From Herbiconiux aconitum (GTDB taxonomy: Bacteria > Actinomycetota > Actinomycetes > Actinomycetales > Microbacteriaceae), in contig NZ_JANLCM010000001.1 in assembly GCF_024979235.1 (NCBI RefSeq), positions 1,736,001-1,800,000 of the forward strand: a DNA stretch of 64,000 nucleotides. Direction: 5' to 3'. Each line of letters begins with the position of its first letter. The stretch's first letter is position 1. The translations under genes and the position numbers were made by a program. Below, piece after piece: positions 15,338 to 23,980 of the stretch. The notes beneath the pieces are model-generated. The model did not search any database, was not told the DNA's origin, and was given only the letters and a program-made list of their open reading frames with translations.

Positions 15338-17557
15338 GTGGATGCACCCGGCCCGCTTGCGGAGCGTCTCAGGCGCCTTCGTCTGTCGGCCGATCTCACC
15401 CTCGAATCGTTGTCGGAGCGATCAGGTGTGAGCGTTCGTGCCATCAGCGACATCGAACGCGGCGTGAGCGCCGTGCCTCGGCGCAGGACCTTGCTGGCGC
15501 TCGCCGACGGCTTCTCGTTGGACGCCCACGCCCGGCGTTGGTTGCTGCAGCCGACCTCGGCCGAGCTGGAAGCGCATCCGGGGATCGTTCCGGTGTCGAT
15601 CCAGGACTTCGTGGGTCGCACCGAGGAACTGCTGCGCCTGGAACACTTCGTGGGCGTCGTCGGAGGGCTTGCCGTCGTGACCGGACCACCGGGAATCGGC
15701 AAGACGACGCTGGCTGTCGAGGCGACCCGACGACAGGCCGGCGGATCACCCGTCGTCTTCACCGACCTCGTCGGCCATGGTGCGATGCCGGTTCCATCGC
15801 TCGACGCATTGCGGCGGTTGCTTCAGCAGGCCGATCCTGACGGGCCCCTTCCCTCCACACTCGAAGCCGCGGCGGCGCGCTGGCGGGGCGTGTGCGCGGT
15901 CGCGCATCCGATCGTCATCCTCGACAACGCCGGTCAGGAGAAACAGGTGCGGCCCATCCTGGTGGACGGAATCCGGTTCGTCGTGGTGACCTCCCGCCGC
16001 AATCTCGCGGGACTGACGGCGACGACCCGTGTCGCGCTGCACGCCCTCCCGCTCGCTGACGCCATCCGGCTGCTGGAACAGGTCGTTCCGGAGGGGCAGC
16101 GAACGGACTCCGCGGTTCGGGATCTCGCGCGGCTGTGCAATGGGAATCCGCTGGCATTGCGCATCGCGGGCAACCATGTCGCGAGCCGCCCGACCACGAC
16201 CGCTGCCGAGTTCGCGCAGCGGCTGGTTTCGGAGAAGCGCCGTCTCCACCTTCTCGTGGCGGGCGATCTGTCGGTCGAGGCGGCGTTCGCCCTCTCGTAT
16301 GACGACCTGGACCCGGCCGTCGCGGCGCTGTTCCGAACCGTCTCAGTGATCGAGGGTCGAACCTTCGATGCGCGTCTGGCCGCGGCCGGCGCGGGGGGCG
16401 ATCTCGAGGTGATCGAGGATCACCTCGACGATCTCGTGGAATCGGGCCTCGTGGAGGCCACCGGGGGGAACCGCTACCGGATGCACGACCTGACCCGGCT
16501 GTTCGGGCGATCGCGCCTTGCAGAGGCCGAGGGGGAGGTCGTGGCGGCTCGGCTCCGGGATTGGCTCCTCCTGCAGCTCGGCCGATCTGCCGGGGTCTTC
16601 GTTCCTCAGTCCGATGTCGACCCGAAGTACCGCCAGCTCCAGCTGCCCTCAGTCACGGAGCACGACGCCTCGTCCTGGATCCGTCGCGAGGTCGAACACT
16701 GGTGGCCCGCGATGCAGGGCGCCGCACGCGAAGGAGAGCACGCCACCGTGACACGGCTGGCGGTGTTGCTCCAGGAGGGCTTCGCCCATGTCTGGGTCGG
16801 CTGGGGGAACTGGGTCGCGCTGTTCGGCCTGGCCGTCGAATCTGCGCGGGCGCTCGATGACGACGCCCTCATCGCCCGACTGATCGGAACCCTCCATTGG
16901 GCATCGGTGGTCGAGAAACGCGAGGAATTCGATGGCGTACTCCTCGCGTCGGAGATCATCGACCGTGCCCGGCGCGCGCACGACGGCGTGCAACTGGGCT
17001 GGGGGCACTACCACCTCGCGTGGGCACTCTTTCGTCGACATGAACTCGATGCGGCGCTCGACGCCTTGGCGTCGGCGCAACAGGAGTTCACCGCGGAGGC
17101 CGGAGTCTCCTTCGAAGGGGAGACCCTGGCGCTGGAGGCGGCGATCCGAACCGAAGCGGGACAGATCGCGGAGGCGCGGCGGGTGCTCGCGGCGGCGGCG
17201 GCCCGCCTCGACGATCAGCCCCTCACCGCGCGGCAACGGAACGGCAGGATGGTGTCGTTGGAGGAGTTGGCGCGGGTCGCGTGCGAGGCCGGCGCCTTCG
17301 ACCTGGCCGTCTCCGCGGCCGACACTCAACTGGCCTTCGCCGATCAGGCGCCTTCCGACAGCCCGACGGCGCGAGCGCTCGTCAACCGGGCCAGAGTGCT
17401 CGTCGCGGCTTCTCGACTCGACGAGGCCGATACCGACGTGACGAGGGCGCGGTCGTTGGTCGACGGACCCCGGAGCGGCGCGCCGGCGTCACCCCTGCAG
17501 CGCGCCATCGCCGACCTCGCCCGAGCGATCGGCGAAGCCCGAGCCGCCGGGGCCTGA
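15338..17557 (+). CDS. XRE-STAND NTPase with C-terminal helical repeats
   Basis: 739 residues from GTG behind AGAGGGAG. Order: XRE helix-turn-helix (about 8-65, LTLESLSERSGVSVRAISDI), NB-ARC-like ATPase with Walker A GPPGIGKTT (116-124) and Walker B PIVILDN (191-197), arginine-type sensor VVVTSRRNLAGL, GNPLALRIAG, winged-helix MHDLTRLFGRSRL near 390, then Ala-rich TPR-like repeats to the end. Such STAND proteins switch between ADP and ATP states; here the N-terminus implies a DNA-binding regulator, as in AfsR/SARP-like proteins. A defence role, as for Avs-type STAND proteins, is possible but there is no effector domain. An MGT glycosyltransferase follows. Confidence 0.88.
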   Translation: MDAPGPLAERLRRLRLSADLTLESLSERSGVSVRAISDIERGVSAVPRRRTLLALADGFSLDAHARRWLLQPTSAELEAHPGIVPVSIQDFVGRTEELLRLEHFVGVVGGLAVVTGPPGIGKTTLAVEATRRQAGGSPVVFTDLVGHGAMPVPSLDALRRLLQQADPDGPLPSTLEAAAARWRGVCAVAHPIVILDNAGQEKQVRPILVDGIRFVVVTSRRNLAGLTATTRVALHALPLADAIRLLEQVVPEGQRTDSAVRDLARLCNGNPLALRIAGNHVASRPTTTAAEFAQRLVSEKRRLHLLVAGDLSVEAAFALSYDDLDPAVAALFRTVSVIEGRTFDARLAAAGAGGDLEVIEDHLDDLVESGLVEATGGNRYRMHDLTRLFGRSRLAEAEGEVVAARLRDWLLLQLGRSAGVFVPQSDVDPKYRQLQLPSVTEHDASSWIRREVEHWWPAMQGAAREGEHATVTRLAVLLQEGFAHVWVGWGNWVALFGLAVESARALDDDALIARLIGTLHWASVVEKREEFDGVLLASEIIDRARRAHDGVQLGWGHYHLAWALFRRHELDAALDALASAQQEFTAEAGVSFEGETLALEAAIRTEAGQIAEARRVLAAAAARLDDQPLTARQRNGRMVSLEELARVACEAGAFDLAVSAADTQLAFADQAPSDSPTARALVNRARVLVAASRLDEADTDVTRARSLVDGPRSGAPASPLQRAIADLARAIGEARAAGA

Positions 17558-17640
17558 ACGAGGGCTCGACATCGAACGCCGTCGCGCACCACACTGGAGC
17601 CGAAGCGATTCCATCGTTCTGTGCGAGGAGGAGGCCCCGG

Positions 17641-18738
17641 ATGGTGTCCTCCGTCGTGTTCGTGACCTGGGATGGCGGGGGGAACGTGCCCCCGATGATC
17701 GCGGTCGCCCGCGAGGTGCAACGCCAGGGGGCGGCCGTGCGGATTCTCGGCCATCCTCGCCAGCGTGCCCAGATCGAGGCCGCCGGGCTGGCTTTCGAGT
17801 CGTTCGCTCACGCGAGGGAGTGGTCATCGCTCACCCCGCGCTCCGGTTTGCGCGCCGATCTCGGCTACGCCGCGGTCTTCGCCGACCGAGGGATCGGCCG
17901 CGACGTGTTGATCTCGGTGCAGCGTGCTCCCGCCGACCGCATCGTCGTCGACGGTCTGCTCATCGGGTGCTTGGCTGAATTGGCCGAAGCCGATGTCCCC
18001 TACTCGATCTTCGTGCACACGCTGCGCTCCGTGATGGTGCCGGCCGTGCGTCGAGGACCACTCGGTCTCATCCTGCGGACCGCTGGATTCCGGCCGGGCC
18101 TGCTCTACGAACGAGCGGAGTCCGAGGTGGTGGTCGCCGAACCCTCATTCGACCCCGGCGCGGGAGACACGGCGCCCCGCGTGCATCATGTGGGAGCTGT
18201 TCTGCCGGTTGCCGCCGCGGCGCATCCCGACCCAAGGACACCCGTGGTGCTCGTGAGCCTCAGCACCACGCATGTCGCGGGTCAACGCGAACTCCTGCAG
18301 CGCATCCTCGACGCCCTCGCCGCTCTCGACGTGCACACGGTGGTGACGACAGGACCCTCCATCGATCGGAGGCAGCTGCGGCCAGCCGCGAACAGCACGA
18401 TCCACCAGGCGCTCGCTCACCCTGATGTGATGGCGACGGCCTCGTTCGTGATCGGCCACGGCGGACACGGCACGACCATGCTCGCCCTGGCGCACGGCCT
18501 GCCCCTCGTGGTCATTCCCACCAATCCGTCGTTCGACCAGCCCCGCATCGCCGAGCTGGTGGTCGACCGAGGACTGGGTCTCCGTCTCTCCAAGCGGGCC
18601 TCCGTGGGTGACATCCGCGTCGCCGCATCCGATCTCTTGTCCGACCCGCACTATGCCGACGCAGCAGGGCGACTGGGGTCGACCATGAGAGCGAGGGATG
18701 CCGCCGCCGACGCCGCCGAGATCCTGCTGGCGCGCTGA
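17641..18738 (+). CDS. MGT-type (GT1) glycosyltransferase
   Basis: 365 residues from the ATG at 17641, behind GAGGAGG. The N-terminal TWDGGGNVPPMIAVAREVQR and the C-terminal donor-site block FVIGHGGHGTTMLALAHGLPLVVIP with DQPRIAE identify a UDP-glucuronosyl/MGT family GT-B enzyme, as seen in macrolide or rhamnolipid glycosylation. It would move a hexose from UDP- or dTDP-sugar to a hydrophobic acceptor in the cytosol. It is 83 bases after the STAND gene on the same strand, so that regulator may control it. The acceptor cannot be named. Confidence 0.88.
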   Translation: MVSSVVFVTWDGGGNVPPMIAVAREVQRQGAAVRILGHPRQRAQIEAAGLAFESFAHAREWSSLTPRSGLRADLGYAAVFADRGIGRDVLISVQRAPADRIVVDGLLIGCLAELAEADVPYSIFVHTLRSVMVPAVRRGPLGLILRTAGFRPGLLYERAESEVVVAEPSFDPGAGDTAPRVHHVGAVLPVAAAAHPDPRTPVVLVSLSTTHVAGQRELLQRILDALAALDVHTVVTTGPSIDRRQLRPAANSTIHQALAHPDVMATASFVIGHGGHGTTMLALAHGLPLVVIPTNPSFDQPRIAELVVDRGLGLRLSKRASVGDIRVAASDLLSDPHYADAAGRLGSTMRARDAAADAAEILLAR

Positions 18739-18804
18739 GCGGGGCCGACTTGCCGGCCGGGGCTCGTGGATGCGGGCGACTCCGTAGCGGTGCACGATGA
18801 GCAC

Positions 18805-19719
18805 ATGACGAAGGAATCGACAGTCGCCGGTCAGACCATCGTGATCACCGGCGCCTCCAGCGGGATCGGGCGCGGCGCCGCAACCAGGCTCGCCGGTCTC
18901 GGCGCGAACGTGGTGGTGGCCGCCCGACGCGGCGACGTGCTCGATGACCTGGTCTCGGAGATCACGGCCGCGGGCGGCAGCGCGGTCGCGGTGCCCATGG
19001 ACGTGAGCGACCCCGAGGATGTCGCACGGCTCGCCGAGACCGCCATCCGACGGTTCTCCCGCATCGACGTGTGGGTCAACAACGTCGGCATCGGTGCGCT
19101 GGGCATGTTCTGGGACATCCCGATCGAGGCGCACGCCCGGGTGGTCGACGTGAACCTCAAGGGTCTCATCTACGGCGCTCACACCGCGCTCCGCCACTTC
19201 CTTTCCGAAGGGCAGGGGGTTCTCGTGAACGTGGGCTCGATCGACAGCGAGATTCCGCTGGCCTACCAGGCCTCCTACGCGGCGTCGAAAGCCGCCGTGC
19301 TCAGCCTGGGCCGAACGCTGAACGAAGAGCTCCGCCTCAGCGGCGTCGGCGACGCGATCGCGGTGGGCACCATCATGCCGTGGGCGGTCGACACTCCCTG
19401 GTGGGACCACGCCGCGAACTACAGCGGGCGCACCGCCCGCATGGCGGCCATGGACGACCCGTCGATCGTGATCGACGCGATCGTCGCCGCGTGCACGAAT
19501 CCGAAAGAGGAGCAGCCGGTCGGCCCGAAGGCCCGCACCGCCGACATCTCCCACCATCTCTTCCCCGACCACACCGAGCGCCTCTCCGCCAAGACCGCCG
19601 ACGCCGAGTCGAAGAAGGGAGCGCCACTACCCGCCACCGACGGCTCGATCCACCAGCCGACTCCTGGAGGCACGACCGTCGACGGCGGCATCCGTGAACG
19701 GATGAAGCGCGAAGCGTGA
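18805..19719 (+). CDS. Short-chain dehydrogenase/reductase
   Basis: 304 residues from the ATG at 18805; a GTG at 18766 would add 13 residues. Cofactor loop TGASSGIG (15-22), NNVG and the active-site Tyr158-Lys162 in YAASK are all present, with the catalytic Ser in VGSIDSEIP. The Arg pair in AARRGD suggests NADP preference. After residue 235 the chain is extended by about 60 polar residues (DHTERLSAKTADAESKKGAP), longer than classical SDRs. It follows the glycosyltransferase by 66 bases, so joint expression is possible. The substrate is unknown. Confidence 0.88.
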   Translation: MTKESTVAGQTIVITGASSGIGRGAATRLAGLGANVVVAARRGDVLDDLVSEITAAGGSAVAVPMDVSDPEDVARLAETAIRRFSRIDVWVNNVGIGALGMFWDIPIEAHARVVDVNLKGLIYGAHTALRHFLSEGQGVLVNVGSIDSEIPLAYQASYAASKAAVLSLGRTLNEELRLSGVGDAIAVGTIMPWAVDTPWWDHAANYSGRTARMAAMDDPSIVIDAIVAACTNPKEEQPVGPKARTADISHHLFPDHTERLSAKTADAESKKGAPLPATDGSIHQPTPGGTTVDGGIRERMKREA

Positions 19720-19723
19720 AGAC

Positions 19724-20272
19724 CTACCAGTACGAATTCGCCAGGCGCGCTGTGGCCGTCGCGCCGATCAGGATGCCCCACTCGCGCGCACGGTCGGCCT
19801 CCTCGAAGAGAAGGATGTTGTTCTTCGAGACAAGGAAGTTCTCGGCGGGAAGCAGGCGGCGCGTCGCCCGGTGGTGCAGGGCGCGGTCGATCTGAGTGGC
19901 GGCGTTGCCGCCGATGATGACCGGCAGATCGGCGCGGGTCGCGAACGCGGCGAAGAGCGGGGCCACGACAGCCGCAGGGTCGTACACCCAGTCGCGGATG
20001 CCACGGCCGGGGGCTCCGGGTTCCAGCGTCAGGTTCTTCGCCGGGTCGAGTGTCCACTTCTCCGCTTCTGCCCGCGTGTTCGCGCGGGTCATCCCGTGCA
20101 CGTGGGTGGGCCCACCGACGATCATGAGATCGACCGACGCGACGTCGACGGGGGAGACCCGGTTGACGTCGACCACGGTCACCTCGGCACGCTCGCGGAG
20201 TCCGTCGGCGATCGCCTCAGCGATCTGACGTGTGTTGCCGAACATCGATTCGTAGACGACGACTGCCCTCAT
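19724..20272 (-). CDS. Flavodoxin-domain protein
   Basis: 182 residues from the ATG at 20272, with GAGGGAG five bases upstream. The FMN phosphate loop ESMFGNTRQIAEAIADGL opens the protein, and DLMIVGGPTHVHGM supplies the second flavin loop, as in flavodoxin-like proteins. After residue 90 a helical segment (RGIRDWVYDPAAVVAPLFAA) replaces part of the usual fold. It probably carries electrons or acts as an oxidoreductase in the cytosol. It lies back to back with a DevS-like kinase, and a TCCGGGACC box at 20331-20339 (minus strand) resembles a DosR half-site. It ends only four bases after the SDR gene, convergently. Confidence 0.85.
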   Translation of the reverse strand: MRAVVVYESMFGNTRQIAEAIADGLRERAEVTVVDVNRVSPVDVASVDLMIVGGPTHVHGMTRANTRAEAEKWTLDPAKNLTLEPGAPGRGIRDWVYDPAAVVAPLFAAFATRADLPVIIGGNAATQIDRALHHRATRRLLPAENFLVSKNNILLFEEADRAREWGILIGATATARLANSYW

Positions 20273-20476
20273 GCTGGCTCCCTCTTCTGTCTCAGGATGC
20301 CTTCTCGACGATCGCGGGGGCAGAGTACTAGGTCCCGGATGCCGCCCCGGAGGGAAGCATAGAAGGCTGATACGTGGTTCCTGCGAGCGAAATCCACGGC
20401 GGAGCGTACGGTGAGGAGGAGCCATCTCAATCGAGGAGGCTCCCTTCGAAGCATGAGGATCTGAGGCGACTTCATC
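20273..20476. other. Divergent control region of flavodoxin and DevS-like kinase
   Basis: 204 bases without a gene. The minus strand carries TCCGGGACC (20331-20339), seven of nine matches to the left half of the known mycobacterial DosR box, but the second half is poor. No clear sigma-70 promoter was found. GAGGAGGAG-like and GAGGAGG runs at about 20410-20440 do not precede any good start. Confidence 0.4.
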
Positions 20477-22189
20477 TTGGCCGAAGAACCGCTCGACGTG
20501 AACACAGGTCAGCGTGGCGAATCCCCCGTTCCGGCACGTGCACCCTCCGCGACCGGCGAAGCCGCGAACGGCGCGCCGCCGGCCCGACTCGAAGCGCTGC
20601 TGAGAGCCAACCACGCGGTGGTCGAGCATCTGGAACTCCCGGTGGTGTTGGAGCGCATCGTCGAGGCCGCGATGGAGCTCGTGGGTGCCGATTACGGCGC
20701 CCTCGGAGTCATCGCCGCCCACGGCGGTATCGATCAGTTCATCCATGTCGGGATGGACCAGGCGGATGTCGAGAGGATCGGACGGTTCCCCGAGGGGCAT
20801 GGGCTGCTGGGCGCTCTCATCGACGACCCCCATCCGATTCGGCTCCACCGCGTCGCCGATGATCCCCGATCCTGCGGGGTGCCGGCCGGTCATCCGCCGA
20901 TGGGTGGGTTTCTCGGGGTGCCGATCCGGGTGCGCGACCAGGTCTACGGAAACCTGTATCTCAGCAACCGGCGCGATGGAGGATTCAACGACGAAGACGA
21001 CCGGCTCATCACGGCTCTGGCCGCAACGGCGGGAGTCGCCATCGAGAATGCGCGATTGTTCGCCGAAACGCAGCGACGGCAAGCCTGGTCGGCTGCCTCC
21101 GCCGAAATAACCTCCACTCTTCTCTCCGAAGCGCACAGCGACTCGATCGTCTTGCTGGTCGACCGGGTGCTCGAATTGTCCACCGCCGATCTCGTCTGCA
21201 TGCTCGTTCCGTCCGGTCGGCCGGACGAGTTGATCGTCGATGTCGCTGCCGGGAGAGGGGCTGCAGGTCTCCGCGGGGTTCTGATTCCGATCAGCGATTC
21301 GATAGCAAGGCGGGTCATCGAGGGTCGCCGGCCAGAGCTTCTGGACGACAGCGAGATCACCCTTCCCGATGGTCGTGAGTTGGGCCCTGCCATGGCCGTC
21401 CCGCTCATCGCGGCCGGCCGGGCCGAGGGTGTGCTGGTGGTCGCCCGCATGGCTCCTGCGCTGCGATTCACCACGGCCGACCTCGACATGGCGGCCGACT
21501 TCGCAGGTCAGGCGAGCGTTGCGATGCAACTGGCCAAGGCTCGAGCCGACCGGCAGCGACTCCTCCTGCTGGAAGACCGGGGTCGCATCGCCCGAGACCT
21601 CCATGACCACGTGATCCAGCAGATCTTCGGCACCGGACTCGAGCTGCAGAGCATCGCCGGAAGCCTCGCCGGGGAGCCTGCCGCCGCTCGCATCCACAAA
21701 TCCGTCGAGCATCTCGATGCCAGCATCTCGCAGATCCGAACCGCCATCTTCGCCCTGACCGCTCCCTCCGGGCCGGCCGACGACGCGGTGCGACACTTGA
21801 TCCTCGACCTGGCGACCGAACTCTCCCCGCGCCTCGCCTCGATACCGCAGGTGAGCTTCTCGGGCCCGGTCGACCTCCTCGTCACCGGCGACCTCGCCCG
21901 CGACGTCATCGCCGTGATTCGGGAAGGCCTCACCAACACCGCCAAGCATGCGGCGGCCGGCCACGTCTCGGTCTCCATCGCGGTCGCTGAAGGGTGGGTG
22001 GTCATCGACATGACCGATGACGGTGGAGGAATCGTCGACCACGGGCGCCGGAGTGGGTTGGCCAACTTGACGCACCGCGCAGAGATCCGGGGCGGCACCT
22101 TTCAGCTGAATCCCGAGGCCTATCCCGACGAAGCCACGACCGGAACGCATCTGCGCTGGAGCGTCCCCTACTCGCTGGCAGCCGGCTGA
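20477..22189 (+). CDS. GAF-domain sensor histidine kinase (DevS/DosS-like)
   Basis: 570 residues from TTG at 20477, a weak start without a ribosome site; GTG at 20498 is an alternative. Two GAF domains (about 50-205 and 220-355) precede a HisKA_3 block RGRIARDLHDHVIQQIFGTG, with the phospho-acceptor His376, and a HATPase with REGLTNTAKHAAAG and DDGGGI. The arrangement is that of DevS/DosS/NreB-type kinases of actinobacteria. Whether the first GAF binds haem is not visible by eye. It should phosphorylate the LuxR-type regulator just downstream (gap of one or 13 bases). The flanking flavodoxin and PPOX genes suggest a redox or oxygen signal. Confidence 0.92.
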   Translation: MAEEPLDVNTGQRGESPVPARAPSATGEAANGAPPARLEALLRANHAVVEHLELPVVLERIVEAAMELVGADYGALGVIAAHGGIDQFIHVGMDQADVERIGRFPEGHGLLGALIDDPHPIRLHRVADDPRSCGVPAGHPPMGGFLGVPIRVRDQVYGNLYLSNRRDGGFNDEDDRLITALAATAGVAIENARLFAETQRRQAWSAASAEITSTLLSEAHSDSIVLLVDRVLELSTADLVCMLVPSGRPDELIVDVAAGRGAAGLRGVLIPISDSIARRVIEGRRPELLDDSEITLPDGRELGPAMAVPLIAAGRAEGVLVVARMAPALRFTTADLDMAADFAGQASVAMQLAKARADRQRLLLLEDRGRIARDLHDHVIQQIFGTGLELQSIAGSLAGEPAAARIHKSVEHLDASISQIRTAIFALTAPSGPADDAVRHLILDLATELSPRLASIPQVSFSGPVDLLVTGDLARDVIAVIREGLTNTAKHAAAGHVSVSIAVAEGWVVIDMTDDGGGIVDHGRRSGLANLTHRAEIRGGTFQLNPEAYPDEATTGTHLRWSVPYSLAAG

Positions 22190-22202
22190 GATGGGATCGC
22201 GG

Positions 22203-22853
22203 ATGATCAGGGTCTTCCTCGTCGACGACCACGAACTCGTACGTCGGGGCATCGCCGGATTGCTTCTCGCCGAGCCCGACATCGACGTCGTCGGAGAAGG
22301 CGCCACCCTCGCCCAGGCCTGGGCACGGGTCGCCGCGACCCGCCCCGACGTCGTGCTGCTCGATGTGCGCCTCCCCGACGGCAGCGGGATCGACCTGTGC
22401 CGGGACATCCGCTCCCGCTACCCGGAGACCACCTGCCTGATGCTCACCGCCTACGACGACGATGACGCACTGCGGGCCGCGGTGCTGGCCGGCGCATCCG
22501 GTTATGTGCTGAAAGACATCCGTGGCACTGGGCTCGTGGACGCCCTCCGCAAGGTCGCCGGGGGTGAGAAGCTCCTCGACCCCAGGCTCAGCATGAAGGT
22601 CATGGAACGCATCACGGCACCTGTGCTCAGCGACCCTCGCATGGATTCACTCACATCGCGTGAACACCACATGCTCGAGCTCATCGCCGATGGGCTCACG
22701 AATCGCGAGATCGGAGCCCGGATGTCGCTGGCCGAGAAGACCGTGAAGAATTACGTTTCCCTGATGCTCAGCAAACTGGGGCTGCACCGTCGCGCTCACG
22801 CGGCGATCCTGCATCAGGACTCGCGGTCGGCGGCCGTGAGCCCCGAGCCCTAG
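22203..22853 (+). CDS. NarL/LuxR-type response regulator (DevR-like)
   Basis: 216 residues from the ATG at 22203 (MIRVFLVDDHELVRRGI), which puts the phospho-acceptor at Asp54 as in DevR; the in-frame ATG at 22191 adds four residues. The receiver has DD at the start, LLDVRLPDG, LTAYDD and LKDI with the conserved Lys. The C-terminal helix-turn-helix reads LTSREHHMLELIADGLTNREIG and EKTVKNYVSLMLSKL. It is coupled to the kinase and should activate genes in response to its signal, probably including the flavodoxin and PPOX genes beside it. A PPOX gene converges from the other side. Confidence 0.93.
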   Translation: MIRVFLVDDHELVRRGIAGLLLAEPDIDVVGEGATLAQAWARVAATRPDVVLLDVRLPDGSGIDLCRDIRSRYPETTCLMLTAYDDDDALRAAVLAGASGYVLKDIRGTGLVDALRKVAGGEKLLDPRLSMKVMERITAPVLSDPRMDSLTSREHHMLELIADGLTNREIGARMSLAEKTVKNYVSLMLSKLGLHRRAHAAILHQDSRSAAVSPEP

Positions 22854-22866
22854 CTCACGGGGGAGG

Positions 22867-23331
22867 TCATCGGCTTATCGGCTCATTCGCTCGTCGGCTC
22901 GTCCGGAATCGGATGCCGGTGATCGTTCGAGGCGTGACCTCGAAGTAGTTCCATTTGTCCGAACAGGTCATCGTGTGCAGCTCGGTCACGCCCGACTCGT
23001 GGATCTGCTCGTCGTCGTTCAGCCGTTGCGCATCGCCGCGCACGACGACACTGAACCTCTTGCCGCCGTCGGTGCCGTCGATCTCCACGGCCACCCCGGG
23101 GCGCCTGGTGAGGTCGACGATCTTCGTGCCCGGCGCGCTCCGAAAGAAGATCGACCCGGAGGCGGCGAGGAAATTGATCGGAAAGATGTCGGCTCCGAGG
23201 TCGTCGCACACGGAGAGGCGCGCTATCGGGGTCTCGGCGAGAAGACGCCAGCACTCTTCGGTTTCGAGCGCTTCGGAGTCGTCGACAGCAGCGGCTGGCC
23301 GGGGCACGTGAAGGTATGGATTCGTGGTCAC
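22867..23331 (-). CDS. Pyridoxamine 5'-phosphate oxidase-family flavoprotein
   Basis: 154 residues from GTG with GAGGA about eight bases upstream. The split-barrel pattern LAETPIARLSVCDDLGADIFPINF, IFFRSAPGTKI and GVAVEIDGTD is that of the F420/FMN-binding PPOX family, many members of which belong to the actinobacterial dormancy regulon. It would bind FMN or F420 in the cytosol. It lies convergent to the DevR-like gene, and TTGGGGACT (minus strand, 23447-23455) about 116 bases upstream matches a DosR half-site exactly. The substrate is unknown. Confidence 0.87.
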   Translation of the reverse strand: MTTNPYLHVPRPAAAVDDSEALETEECWRLLAETPIARLSVCDDLGADIFPINFLAASGSIFFRSAPGTKIVDLTRRPGVAVEIDGTDGGKRFSVVVRGDAQRLNDDEQIHESGVTELHTMTCSDKWNYFEVTPRTITGIRFRTSRRANEPISR

Positions 23332-23416
23332 TATCGGGTCCTCTGTGTTCTGTCGGCGAAGGTCGTAGTCGACTGGCTTCGGCCGTCGCAGTCACCCAAA
23401 CCCGCGACGGCCGACG

Positions 23417-23440
23417 GACTTCGAGCGCGCGCTCGAAGTC
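23417..23440. repeat. Perfect 24-bp palindrome upstream of PPOX gene
   Basis: GACTTCGAGCGC (23417-23428) is followed at once by its exact reverse complement GCGCTCGAAGTC (23429-23440). It has no spacer and no T-tract. It lies in the 230-base gap between the PPOX gene and a small unknown gene, and could be a regulator site or a terminator for the latter. Confidence 0.85.
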
Positions 23441-23446
23441 TCAGTG

Positions 23447-23455
23447 AGTCCCCAA
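23447..23455 (-). promoter_or_regulatory. DosR/DevR-like half-site
   Basis: The minus strand reads TTGGGGACT, an exact fit to the left half of the mycobacterial DosR consensus (TTSGGGACT). The right half is degenerate. It lies 116 bases upstream of the PPOX gene and next to the DevR-like gene. Function is inferred. Confidence 0.35.
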
Positions 23456-23560
23456 TCTCAACGCATGACCCACATGCGGATCCTGCGGCCTATCACCAAC
23501 ACTGCCAAGTGAACACGACCCGCACCAGGGCCATTGGTCCCGAGAACGACGAGCGCCTCA

Positions 23561-23845
23561 TCATCGTTTTCGTGGCCGAGCCGCCCGATCATCCGACCGG
23601 CGGGCGGTGCAGCGCTTCTGCGCTTGCTCGATCGCCGCGTCGAGGGTGGCGACCCGCTGCACCGACAGAGTGGCGAGCCAGAGCACCTCGAAACCCTCGG
23701 TGTCTTGGGAGACGTAGCTCACCAGCCGGCGAGTGTCGTCGGCGGGCAGGCCGGGATCGCAGATGCGCCACTCGCCTTCGCACAGGGACACCACCTCGAC
23801 ACGGGACTCGACCGTGATGCGCTTGTCGACGGTGTCCTTGGTCAC
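23561..23845 (-). CDS. Small conserved-looking protein of unknown function
   Basis: 94 residues from GTG at 23845, chosen for GAGGA about six bases upstream; the frame is open further up to 23896. It reads ITVESRVEVVSLCEGEWRIC, DPGLPADDTRRLVSYVSQ, GFEVLWLATLSVQRVATL and an Arg-rich tail. Alternating polar and apolar residues suggest a small alpha/beta protein without membrane parts. The family is not recognised. It is the next minus-strand gene before the PPOX gene, 230 bases apart. Confidence 0.6.
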   Translation of the reverse strand: MTKDTVDKRITVESRVEVVSLCEGEWRICDPGLPADDTRRLVSYVSQDTEGFEVLWLATLSVQRVATLDAAIEQAQKRCTARRSDDRAARPRKR

Positions 23846-23980
23846 GCTCGGTCCTCGCATCCGCGATGTCGGCGGCCGCTGTTCGGCGCACCTCATCGAA
23901 GAGTAGTCAGACTGGTCGGATGGGCCAGGGGCTTGACAGGCGCCCGTGCGGCGTCGAGAGCCTGGATCTGCGGAATCGCG

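Noticed and set aside
20315..20340. Full DosR box ahead of the flavodoxin gene
   Set aside because: Only the left half (seven of nine) fits; the right half does not, so only a weak half-site is reported.
20273..22408. Long minus-strand extension (to 894 codons) upstream of the flavodoxin gene
   Set aside because: It lies antisense to the DevS-like kinase, has low-complexity composition, and the flavodoxin has a good start with a ribosome site at 20272.
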